A stretch of DNA of 64,000 nucleotides from the NCBI GenBank assembly GCA_001465935.1, contig LNKV01000023.1, positions 620,001 to 684,000 on the forward strand. The letters are read 5' to 3'. Under the pieces are notes generated by a model, which was not told where the DNA came from, searched no databases, and saw only the letters and a list, made by a program, of their open reading frames with translations. The first letter of the stretch is position 1, and the number at the start of each line of letters is the position of its first letter. This document shows positions 22,706 through 33,529 of this stretch, one piece after another. Position numbers and translations under genes: made by a program. Source of the stretch: Clarireedia homoeocarpa (taxonomy: Eukaryota; Ascomycota; Leotiomycetes; Helotiales; Rutstroemiaceae).

Positions 22706-25700
22706 TCAAACCGCACGGCCCTTCCCCTTCCCCTTCACCACAGGGCTCAATCCCGGGAACTCCTCCACCGCAGCAGCTTCCTGTCTACTACGTTCCTCTG
22801 CAAGACTAAGCTGCAAAGCAAAATCCAGATCATCGGCCAACCCCGCATAATTTGACGACTCGGATCGAAATCTTTGCATGGAAGCTTGACTTGTAGCAGG
22901 AGAGGAAGAAGCCGAACGTCTCATCTTCTTCTGCTTGAATGTAAAATTGACATCATACTCTCCATTGCTTGGAGAATAACCATCACCACCTATCGCATTA
23001 CCGTCCATCAAAGAAAGACGGATAGCCTCTTCGAGATCATGGTCGTAATCAGGTTGAGTATCGATTGCCGACGGTGGATTTGAAGGTTGACCTCTAACAC
23101 TAGCTTCAGGTGTGACTGTACCAGTAGTCATCTCTGTATGAACGGAAGACGAATCTCCAGTATCAGCAAAGTATCCGGCTTCACTAATCCGGCGTTCTTC
23201 ATCTTGTATTAGAGCTTCGGCAGAGACCATTTCAGCATAGCGTAAAGCTTCTTCCTCGCTCAGACCGCCAAACCCAACACCAAATCGACCGGCAAGTCTA
23301 GCTGCTTCTTTAGCTTTTTCTCTCTTTTCTTGTTGAAGTTCTTCTTGTTCTGTTGCAATGTAGCCAAGCAGTGCGCCTCTACCAGAATTGCTGAAACGAT
23401 CGGCGGCTCCATTGCTGCCTCTCTCAATGGATCGACGGAGTCTCCTTTTCTTACTTTGGAATTGGTCTGCAGCCGAAGAACTGTAATGCCAGTAACGAAG
23501 ATGGGTACCGAGGGATACCATCCCTCGTAGATTGGTTGGATCAGGATCAAGACAAATAGCACCTGCAGCATAAAGGTTGATTCCAACTCCATGAACTCGT
23601 GCTTCCGCTTGAATTAGCCGACGTCGAGCACGAGAGGAAAAACGAGAATTGAGAGTCCGAACAGGAAGAAGAGTTGATGCGAGAGGATCCCATGCTTGTA
23701 CAAGTCCATCATTACCACCGTGAATGACAAACAATGATGAAACCGCGAGACATGAGATCTGAGGAGATTCGGTGACGATAGTGCGAACTGGATGTAGTTC
23801 GTTCACTACTTGTGGATTTGCAGATTGAGGATCACGCATGTTCCATAGAATAATCTGTCCCGTCTTAGTACCAACAGCTAGGTATCGTGCACGATGCCCT
23901 GGGATACTTGTGGAGGAGGTATTCGTGTCATCCAATGGAATTTCTGGAGTGGACGTGAAGCTCTTGTATCCGTTCACTGTTTGTATAGGGTCTTCGTCGA
24001 TGGTAAGTAAAGCATACGTAGACACGTCGGTGGCAGTCGCGGTAATCACTATTTTAGGATGGCTTCTAAATGAAAGTAAGGAGCTTCTCCACTCTTCAAA
24101 CATTGATGAGCTTCCGCTTGCTGTGAGTCGAATAGCCTTCGTCATTGGAGACACTGGAGAAATTGGAGATGCTGCTTCTTCCGCTTTGATGCTAGCAACA
24201 TCACCAAACAGTGATGGTTTACTGATGGGTTTCGGGCCTAGCGGAGGAGTCGAAGAAAGACTTTTGGGAAGTGTGAACCCTTCAAGAGAGGCTTGCTCGA
24301 CTTTGCACCTCGTATAGCGCTTTATTTCTGGATCTTCACCCTCATTAATGCCCAAAGTGATGACAAAAATGCCTTCTCCCGCGCCATTTCCATCATCGCC
24401 AGCAAAGTCAACTTCCAACCTTCGCCGCATATCCCACCCGTCACAAACTGCACGGAAATGTGCTGGAGGATACCTCATAAATTTTTCTATTTCGCGTGTT
24501 TCCGCACGAAGCTGGTTCTTGGAGAGGTTCATAGAAGCAGACGAGGATCTTGGCGAATAACTTCCATGGACCTCAGCTTCCTGCCAAGGGTCGTCACGAG
24601 CTGTACGACGAGATGATTCCACTACTTGCCAATATGCAGAGCGGCCAGTGTTCCACGCTTGTTTGCCCAGACCATCCTCATCCAGCGATGCATCGAATTT
24701 AGAACATGTGGGCACATCCTGTAAATAGAACACTTCTCCCAAAGCATTCAATGCAACTGCCCAGATTCGACCAGATACTTTGCGTAGATTGCTATAAGAA
24801 TCATCAACGCAAATGGTAATAATCGGAACACCAGGACATGGGATCCATCGCCCTGTTACTTGACCAAGTCGGGGTCCAGTGGGTTCGGTACCAAGACTAT
24901 ACGACGTGATTACACCCAGAGTCGAGCCAGTTAATATCCCAACCAGACCACCGGTGAGTTTTGGTACAGACGCAGACCTGGCAATCCATACAGCAGATAT
25001 TGCTTCAGTGAGTGGTGGGATATTTGGAATACCGGATGTTGCATCTGCCAGGCTCGGTGGCGAATGAGCCAGAAATCGACCTCGCATCTCAGTCGAAGCT
25101 CTATAATAAGCTGAACCACCAGGAAATCCTTCTCCATAAACCATACCATACGGCTGACTAACCGCCATTACATTAGGGGCTCCTGCTGGACCCTCTCCAA
25201 GCCCATAAGGTATGTCGCCAGTAAAGATATCCGCAAACTGGGGTAATGACTGAGGATCGTTCAGCCCCCATGCATCTACTCTTCCAACTTTCGGATCACT
25301 ACTGCATACAGATCCAGTTTCTTCCGATCCGTGAATGAAACGAGGATATTTCTTTCCGTGCCCGAAAACACCGTGAATGTGGTTGACTGGAGTGAACATT
25401 TCTGAAGTATAAGTCGTCACAGCATTGTTAGAAACACCATTAGATCGACTTGATGCACCATGGTCCAGACTTTGAGCGGGCTTTCCTCTCGCAAGACTTC
25501 GCAGAAGACGTGTCCGGATGACATACTCGCTGCGCCAACTTGCTAGTCCAGTCAGTCGCGTAAAGAATCGCCGTTCACGAAATTGCTCTCGCGCCTCTTC
25601 ATCTGTATCAAGGCCAGCCTTAGCTGGCAAGACATCTGTCACATCTTGACCAGGAAAATATCGCGAAAATGCAACGCGCCAGGCATGAGGAGTAGTGACC

Positions 25701-26238
25701 AAATTGTAAAACCGTCGCGAAACAAGCGAAACTGCTGATAAAGAAGAAGCAGGCAAATGCGATAAGATATGAGTGAGAACCTCTATAAATGCAGTATTAG
25801 TAAAAAATTGTATAGTGAGATGTTAATAAGGCGTGTACCATTTGGGAAATTCTCCAGCTGAGGACCCTCATTGACCTTCCCACCTTTCCTTCTCACAACC
25901 TTGAATGCAGGACCCTCAGAATGCTTTCTAGGAGGTGCCGGTGATAATGCGCTTTCGTATTCAGCAATCCGCTGGTATGATGGTCTGGGATGATGTTCGC
26001 CATTGGTCTCAATATTCAATCGGCGCAATGACTCCTCCACCCCACCATCGAGGGGCGACTGCCATCCTGCAGACCCGATCGAAGGACTGGAGCCTCCGGA
26101 CGAACTGGCACGCGAGCTGGCCAGTTCGCCGGAGTGCATGTGAGGAGGTTGAAAGCCATAATTGGAAGAATTGGTGAGATCTGTCGGGGTTTCGTGGATT
26201 GAGAAGTGTGTTGAATACTCGGATGGCGATGATTGCAT
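22706..26238 (-). CDS. F-box protein with WD-like region and two ubiquitin-interacting motifs
   Basis: Two exons on the minus strand: 26238-25839 and 25782-22706, giving 1158 residues. The N-terminus is low-complexity Ser/Gly/Pro. The F-box lies at about residues 130-180: NFPNEVLTHILSHLPASSLS then VSRRFYNLVTTPHAWR. F-box proteins recruit substrates to SCF ubiquitin ligases through Skp1. The middle region has irregular beta-propeller-like segments (RYLAVGTKTGQIILWNMRD, LFVIHGGNDGLVQAWDPLAS). A charged coiled coil (EEELQQEKREKAKEAARLAG type) follows. Two UIMs near the C-terminus read DLEEAIRLSLMDG (about 1049) and DLDFALQLSLAEE (about 1117), with the usual acidic patch, Ala and Ser. The intron crosses the F-box. 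This combination suggests a ligase adaptor that also binds ubiquitin. I cannot name an ortholog with confidence. Confidence 0.85.
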
Positions 26239-27300
26239 AAAATTGAACGTGAAGAAGTAGACTTTGTAGTTGACTGAGCCAGTAAATCCGGTCAGTCTTT
26301 TTGGGGTGTCGAGAGATCGAAAGGGTCTTCGCTGTATATGAGTTCTTGGGACAGTGTTTCTTCGGGGTTTGGCTGTTGTGGTTTTTGCTCTCTGACTCTT
26401 CTTCTCTCACTTCTTTGGTACAATCTAATCAAGTCAAGTCATCTTTAATCTCTTTTGTGCAAGGTGACGTCCGAGCTAGTGAGATAATTTATGCCTAAGG
26501 CCTCAATACGAAGCCGAGGAGAATCACCCGATTCTTCTTTTCGGTCCAAGGTATTTTATTCACATGTGAATTGAATGTTCCTTTCCAAGTGGAAAAAGGA
26601 AACTACCTGGGAACATTGTTGGAGAAGTGGTTTGTCGGTGAAAGTGGCTGTGAAGTTTTGCTGTAGTTCTAAAGTTTTGCTGTACATCCAGCGCGCCCTC
26701 CCAGGGTTGAGAGGCTGTGATGCGCCCTTGTAGCAAGAGTATCTTTCCAAGCATACAGTAACCGTCCGTAAGTCTGAAAACTAACTTTATAACTACATTA
26801 TTAAATAACCACACAATACTATCGATTAAGACTCAGGTTTGAAGATATATTATAGCCTTACTATCACTCAGAAAATCAAAGAGTCTAATGCTTTGTATTC
26901 ATGGTTAACAAGAGATATAGAAGGGGGTAAATATGATTTTTCGCTTAAACTTATGGATTAGTACTGTATATACAGTCAGTCTATCGTTTCCTTCTTACTG
27001 TAGTTTTCACCTCCTTTCGCACTCTTCTTCTCGCCACCTTCACATGTTGATACTCCTGTCACTTTTACCAAGCCATCGCCCTCAGCACATCGCCCTTAGC
27101 ACATCGCCCTTATGCAGTCAACATATACTCACCGGAATGACCAACGTCAGTCATTCAGAACAAAATCCTGCTTTAGCTAAGCGTGCCCTCTTACCCTAGC
27201 ACTTGGTGGTGAGGATAAATAGATGCCATCAACCAATCATATAGTATAGATCATATTCCGTCTACTAACTGATTGGCTCAACCTTCTAACGTGGAGCGAC
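26239..27300. other. Divergent intergenic region
   Basis: About 1.06 kb between the F-box gene start and the zinc-finger gene. It contains a short imperfect tandem repeat around AGCACATCGCCCT at about 27074-27111. No coding region was recognised. Confidence 0.5.
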
Positions 27301-28156
27301 ATGAATACATTTATTTATCATGGAGACCAAGTATGGGGTTTGATGGGGATACTAGGGCTGGGTAAGTTTTTTTATACCTTTCTGACTTTCAAGGCCTATC
27401 ACTTTCCCTAAATTACACGATACACAAGTCTTTCCTGCTCAGATCGAAGTAGGGTGTCTTCCTCCTAAGCTAGATTCTATTAAGCTCAATAATCTCAACG
27501 CTAGAGCCCCAGCATCGGGGCTTCCTGCATTGTCGTTATCTCACGATAAATGGCCGGTTGCAGGGCTTTGCACTAATTGTGGTCATTGGCATGATACAAT
27601 TAATGTAGTTGATTCGTCTACCCCTGTGGCACAACTTACTATACTATATGGCGACTCTGGGCTCACTCTTCCCCATGATGTTGAATTTCCGTTAAATGAT
27701 AGCATTTTACTTGGTGGAAATGGTCAGGACTCCTTTCTACCATTTGGATACTACAACCCATTGCCTAGCAGCGACGGCGCTTTCCCACATGTTGATAATC
27801 TCATGGGGCAAGAAGGACAATTGACGGGACAATATCCATTTCCAGTAGCCGGCAATAGTCAATCAAATGACTTTACACTTGCTATGGTCAACCCCGCCGT
27901 CGCAGGAGACGTTACTACCGCTCCAGCTCCCACTGCAATCATCGAACCGGCTCCACACCAACGCGTTCACTGCAGAACCTGTCCAAAAACATTCAGTCGT
28001 GCAAGCGATCTCCGTCGTCACATAACCTCGGTGCACAAAATCGGACCGCAAGCCCTTCACCTGTGCACTATTCCAGGATGTCCAAAGAGTATTGCACCTG
28101 GATATAGCAGAAGGGATAAGGTCGTTGATCATTTGAGGAAGGTTCATGGGCTGTAG
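27301..28156 (+). CDS. C2H2 zinc-finger protein, probable DNA-binding
   Basis: Proposed as two exons, 27301-27361 and 27429-28156, giving 262 residues. The large exon is open upstream of any ATG, so a first exon is required. ATG 27301 with donor GTAAGT and acceptor ACACAAG keeps frame, but this 5' end is inferred. Near the C-terminus there is a canonical C2H2 finger: CRTCPKTFSRASDLRRH then ITSVH (C-x2-C-x12-H-x4-H). A second degenerate finger, CTIPGCPKSIAPGYSRRDKV then HLRKVH, follows in the style of fungal RRD fingers that often bind DNA. The N-terminal 180 residues are unstructured-looking and acidic/polar, as in an activation region. No ortholog was recognised. It is convergent with the surface protein gene. 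Confidence 0.65.
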
Positions 28157-28447
28157 CTTGTTGATGATGTTGGCTCTCGGCATTGCTAGGGTGTATAATT
28201 AGCTATATTTGTTCCAAGTAAAAGGAGTTGATGGGTGAACACAAGATTATAAGCCAATACAAATGCAAAAAGCTACATTTTTGGCCTCAATTTACTACCA
28301 AATTTGTATGAGAACAAGAGCATTTGAATGTACAGATTGTGACGATTTGTAACAAACCGCAACTAGTTACCTGACAGCTCGGTATTACGAACTATAAGGC
28401 CTGAGGACCTTAAGCTTAGATAACCTGAAGCACATGGCAGTCACTTA

Positions 28448-30783
28448 TCAAAGTATAAATCCCGCTCCAATCAAAAAGCACGCTCCCAAAATCCCAAAAG
28501 CAGGTGTCATAATACCAACTCCATTATCCTCTCCCTGTCCCGTTTCCGACGCAGATGTAGATGGTGGGGAACTAGACTTGGTGTTTGTCGCACCAGTAAA
28601 CGTCGTCGTGGCGAATCCGATACCCTGCGGGCCGATACTTATTGTTTGGCCGTTGAATGTATGACTAGTAGGTTGTGCGCCTGGCCCAAATGTGAATGTA
28701 GTTCCATCAAGTACCGCCAAAGTCGGACCGATTTCTGTGAACGTAATACCTTCGACTGTGACGGCATGTGTTGGATTGATCAAAGGATATGCTAAAGTGG
28801 TACCAGCTCCTATTATTGCGCTAGGCCCAGCGGATATAGTTTCGCCATTGATCACGGCGACAGTTGATGTGGCTCCAGGACCAACAGTGAAGGTGGTACC
28901 GGAAACTACACCGAGTGTTGCCCCAACTTCAGTTAAGGTAAGCCCTCCAGCAATACCTAGTTGTGGACCTAAACCTGGACCAGCAGCTAAAGTCGTCTTC
29001 GCTAGACTAACTCCACTAGGCCCAATAAGAATTGTTTCGCCGTTGAATATGTCGGTCTTCGTTGCAGATCCCACTCCATATGTAAATGTTGATGGACCAA
29101 TATATGCCACTGAGTTTTCAACAGTTATAGGCTGACCTCCTAGAACCAGGATATTTGTTGGTTCAGGAGGTAAGGGGACTAGTGTTGTGCCGGAAAACGC
29201 TAATCCTCCTGCACCGATCGAGACTGTTTGCTGATTTACCACTGTGGTTTTGTCCGGTGCCCCAGGCCCGATGGTATAGCTAGCCCCATTAACCACAGCA
29301 ATCGATTGTCCAACCTCCACAGTGACGCGTCCAATGACGGCCGAGGAAGGTGCTACAACGAAACTAGCCCCTCCCCCTCCAAATGATCCTCCATTACCCG
29401 AGCTTTCAGAGTCTGAATTCCCATTTCCGCTTCCAGTGCTTCCTGCTCCAGCACTAGGAATGGCTAGAAATGTGCCAGGTCCGACAACCTGAGAAGGTAA
29501 CACAGTAAATACCTGATCCTTTTGAGTGACTACCGTTGGCTGGCTACCACGGCTTACCCCTCCAATAGTTTGCTCATTAATAACAACTCGACTTGGCGCT
29601 AAGATGACAGTAACATCGGATATAACAGCCGTCGTCGTGTCAGATCCGCCTGGACTACCATCCGAACCTCCTAGCTCCCCGAAATTCCCGCCTGGTTGAC
29701 TTTGTACACCTGGCGAGGTATCACCGTTCCCACCCCCATTATTTGGTTGTGCTGGATTGGTATCGCTACTGGTCGGCATAGTGATATGCGGAGAATCTTT
29801 TGTCGGGGAGACTGGGAAACTAGGCGGGGCTTTTTGTTGTGATAATATTCCTTGCGGATCCACTGGGACTTTCGAAATGTAGGCTGTTTTGGGAGTGCTT
29901 GGATACGAAGGAGGAGTATTTGAAGTATAGACGACCACTGGATTCTTCGAGGTGATGATGACTGTGGTTGGCGGCACTAAGTAGGTATTATGTGGACCAG
30001 AACTGTATAATGGTACAGGAGATATGGTTTGAGGCTCAGTCTCTTTGGGAGGTGTCTGCCCGGTGTAGATCTTTGGTGAGCCTGCATAATACGACGAGGT
30101 TGTTAGAATGCTAGATATATTGATAGTCTGATTTTGACAATAAACTGGAGGAGTGAACTCGGGTATTGGGCTGTACGTTGTGTTAGAGCCGAGAGTAATT
30201 GTTGTTGTGTTGGGCATAATTATAAAGACAGTGTTGCCAACTGAGGGGTTAGGAGTAATGCAGGGCCTCGTCTCATTGTTGGTAGGTGCAGGTTTATTGA
30301 AGGTAGGAGGCGTGAAGATAACGTAGCCATCATCTGAGTCCGGAGCTGAAACACCGAAACTTGTGCTGGCAGTGGAAGAGCTAGAACTGAAAGTTGCAGG
30401 AGAAGTGATCGAACTCAATGGCAGGGATGTCGGTATAAAAATTGAGGTCAAAGGGGAGGTAACATTGACACTGTCACTTTTCAAGTGACTAGATGTGGGT
30501 AACAGTGATTTTGTTTCTTTAGCGGAGCTTGGAGGCGTGCTTGTCGAAGGAAATCCAGTCGATTGACCTGTTATTCCTAAAACCAATGGCTGTGGTAATA
30601 TCGATGGAGTCGATGGAGATATGGAGTCGCTGGAGTTGAAAAATCGTTTAAAATTTCCTTGTGAAAGAGATTAGGTTTATTCATGATGAAGTATTTGGTC
30701 TGGTGCACACCTGTAGCAACCACATTGAAGCAGCAGTTCGATAAAACCACCATCAATGAAAGATTTGCCCAACGCTGAGACAT
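28448..30783 (-). CDS. Repetitive, Ser/Thr-rich cell-surface protein (GPI/adhesin-like)
   Basis: Two exons on the minus strand: 30783-30711 and 30576-28448, giving 733 residues. Exon 1 encodes a short hydrophobic start (WANLSLMVVLSNCCFNVVAT) that fits a signal peptide. The middle is Ser/Thr/Pro-rich and likely O-glycosylated. The second half holds degenerate repeat modules of roughly 50-60 residues with the pattern xGTTFTxGPGA...xxNGxTISxGPxxI...GTTL (for example TFTVGPGATSTVAVINGETI and TFTFGPGAQPTSHTFNGQTI). The C-terminus is a small-residue spacer followed by a hydrophobic tail (IMTPAFGILGACFLIGAGFI), as for a GPI signal or membrane anchor. The likely location is the cell wall or plasma membrane. 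The intron has a GTGTGC donor and a TTTTAG acceptor. No enzyme domain was seen. Confidence 0.8.
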
Positions 30784-33529
30784 TGCTCGCGATTATTGTG
30801 ACATCAATATTGTGGAATGAAACTCAGACAAATCTGGGCCGACTGTGAGTAGTTACAGATCGAAGCTTTCCAGATACCATGGAATGGAAAGCTTGAGATT
30901 TCAAATAGCGAATACACAATGCTAGGCAAGTGTATAGAAACGAATGTGTTGAAGCGAATTAACAAGAGGCCAGAAAGAAAGGAAGCAGATACAGGAAGGT
31001 ATGGGATCTCTACGCAAATTTTTCTTTTCAACGCTTCCTGTCGCAAGAAAATGAAATGCTGAAAGGTGATCTAGCTTTTTACCTTCTGCAGCTAGCAATA
31101 TCAGCGTGCCAAAAGATGTACAACGTGCATAGGGCGGACCTCAAAGACTCCAAGCTTGTGGTCTGCCAAAGATTGCGCCCAGTTTGAATCTTACGGAAAG
31201 TTAATAATGAACCGTCCTGGCGGGAGATGTCACATACTGGGCTAGGATGCACCCCCCCGGTTCCGTTATTCTCTGGAATGGTGCCTGACTACGGTAAGAC
31301 TTAACGAGCGTTGAGCTAAGATTCTTCAAAACAAGTTTCCGAAGGACTCAGAAAAATCACGACGAAGTTCTTATTCCATGCTCGATAATGAACCTTGTTT
31401 TCCCAGGATGTGTTACTCGCAAGACTCTCATAAACTTAGGGAGTTAACACGATCTTCTGCATGTAAAACAAAACCTAACAAATCATGCTTATTACCAAGA
31501 AATACTAAGAGCTTCGAAGCGGCTCGTGGTGGTTTAAGAGCACAAGCTTTTTATGCTTACGCATCCGGAGGAGATGTACTCAAGTCTTGAGATGGTCACA
31601 CCTAGCATGCTGATGCTAGCTGAAGGTTGACTATTGAAATACGAAGTTCAAGCTTTGGTCAAGTTCAGCACGTCCCAATCAACGAATGATGAAATGGCAA
31701 GAAATAGCTGCTCCGAAAGGAGGGAGTAATGCGACACCTCAATTGAACAATCCACTCGGGTTGTTAGAGCGGGATTATAGTTTCCCCATGGAGGCTCGGG
31801 TGGCTGGTAACATGTGCATTAAGAAATAGATGAAAACAAACCTGCCGTACTCCCCGGGATGAGACAGGGGATAATACGGGTTGCAGCTTCGCCTTCGTAT
31901 TGTAACCTTCTGATATGATTTCATTGAGTATTTTGGACACCCTTCTCGTGGGGTGGGAGAGGGGAGATTACCGTCTATGGCACTACAGTAACAATCTGAC
32001 GGTCTTAAGCTCGGCGCACTTGTTGTGGTACTTGGAACCAGTACTAAATATCGTAAGCACGGCTGAGATGGATCGTGGCATTGTACAAACCGTGTAGGCA
32101 TATTGGCCAGAATGAATCCATTACTCACTCGTATCTCACTGGCTGCTCTTATTGCTTTCATCTCCTACTCCAATCGGGACCTGTCGGCCCTCGTGCTATG
32201 AAAGATCCTCTGTTATGTGCGGATCATTCGTGAATTGCATCAAACGGGCCGAACGCAAGTAGATAGACGAAGTCAGCCCACATCATCGGCTGCTGAAACA
32301 GTAAGACGTGACCGGGTCTGATATTCTCGCATTTATTGGGGTTGGAGAATATACCATCATGAGCTCTCGGTGATGTTTGCGATTTTTCCAATGTACAGGA
32401 ACGTGGTAGCCTCACAGTTACAGTATTCGTTCGTGTAAAGTCCGGAGGCGCAGCAGCATCGCCGTGCCGCTTTTGGGGAACGACAACGGCGCCCTAAGGA
32501 AATCTCACTCCACCTCGACGAGTCCCTGCCCGATACTGACGACCGAGAAAAGCTTCCTCCCCGTCCGAACCTGACGCAGCCTCGCTCTCTCCTCTCCAAT
32601 GCATCAGGAATTCTCACCTCGGCCATCTGTCTGGGCGTGTCTACTGTAGCTCTGTCTTCTCGATGTTCTAACCGTATAAGGTTACGCACGTTACTAAAGA
32701 AGCAAGCGTTTAAGTTACTAAAGAAGCAAGCGTTCTTAGTAGCAAGCAGATCGATCAGGGCAGCTCAAGTGAATTATCTTTCTTTCTCACTTCTTACGTT
32801 TCTAGCTGCATTACACGCCTCTGCTTGTACGTAGGCAGGTAAGGCAGGCTCATCAACTTTCTGGCAGCTGAAGCATGAGGAAATCAACATGCCCGGCATC
32901 AAATCTATCAGGGAAACTGGCGGGTTTTGAGTCCATACCATTTCCTTAACTTCAATCTCACGAACCTTGACGCGCCCTTTTTCCTTAGCCATACGCATCA
33001 TATCTCATCTTATTGCATACGACCTTTGAAAACCATCAGCCTAGAGGGTTAGTGAATGGATAACCACACTTCTCCTCCTCGTTTCTCGACCGATTCTGTG
33101 TGCGTACAGATCCGAAGACAACCACAATACATCCATCTACCATCCGATTTCATTGATATCTAACACATCATTCGTTCCGCATTAAGTCTTCTAACATTTC
33201 TTCTGGTTACGGCTTGTTCTATCACCTTGCCTTGGATAAGCCTTTTCTAGAGAAGTATATTTTATACCACACCACACAAGGCTGGGCATTATCAGCCTCC
33301 GGGAAAGATTCTTCCTCCTTAGTCGCTGTAAGCTCCCCACACTTATCTCGCACTGGAATCCTCCGATCTTTCATCATTCTTTCATACTTCCGAGCTTACT
33401 AGCCACTGCAAGGGACGAGTTACTTCGTCGCATGGGAATTAACACCTGGGTACAAACAGGCTCTCTGACCTGCTGCGGGGAACAGTCTTCATTGTACATC
33501 CTGAAATGCAACAATAAGTGCACCCTTTC
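30784..33529. other. 2.7-kb gap without a supported gene
   Basis: Open frames here are short and show no family resemblance. A GC-richer block at about 32440-32640 reads in one plus frame like coding sequence (KEISLHLDESLPDTDDREKL). It runs out into the 21-bp direct repeat at 32690-32734 and could be a gene relic. Otherwise this is the promoter of the surface protein gene on the left and of the protease-like gene on the right. Confidence 0.45.
32690..32734. repeat. Perfect 21-bp direct repeat with 3-bp spacer
   Basis: Two identical copies, at 32690-32710 and 32714-32734, beginning GTTACTAAAGAAGC and separated by TAA. Confidence 0.9.

Noticed and set aside
31775..32161. 128-codon minus-strand open frame in the 30.8-33.5 kb gap
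   Set aside because: No motif or splice context; composition looks random.
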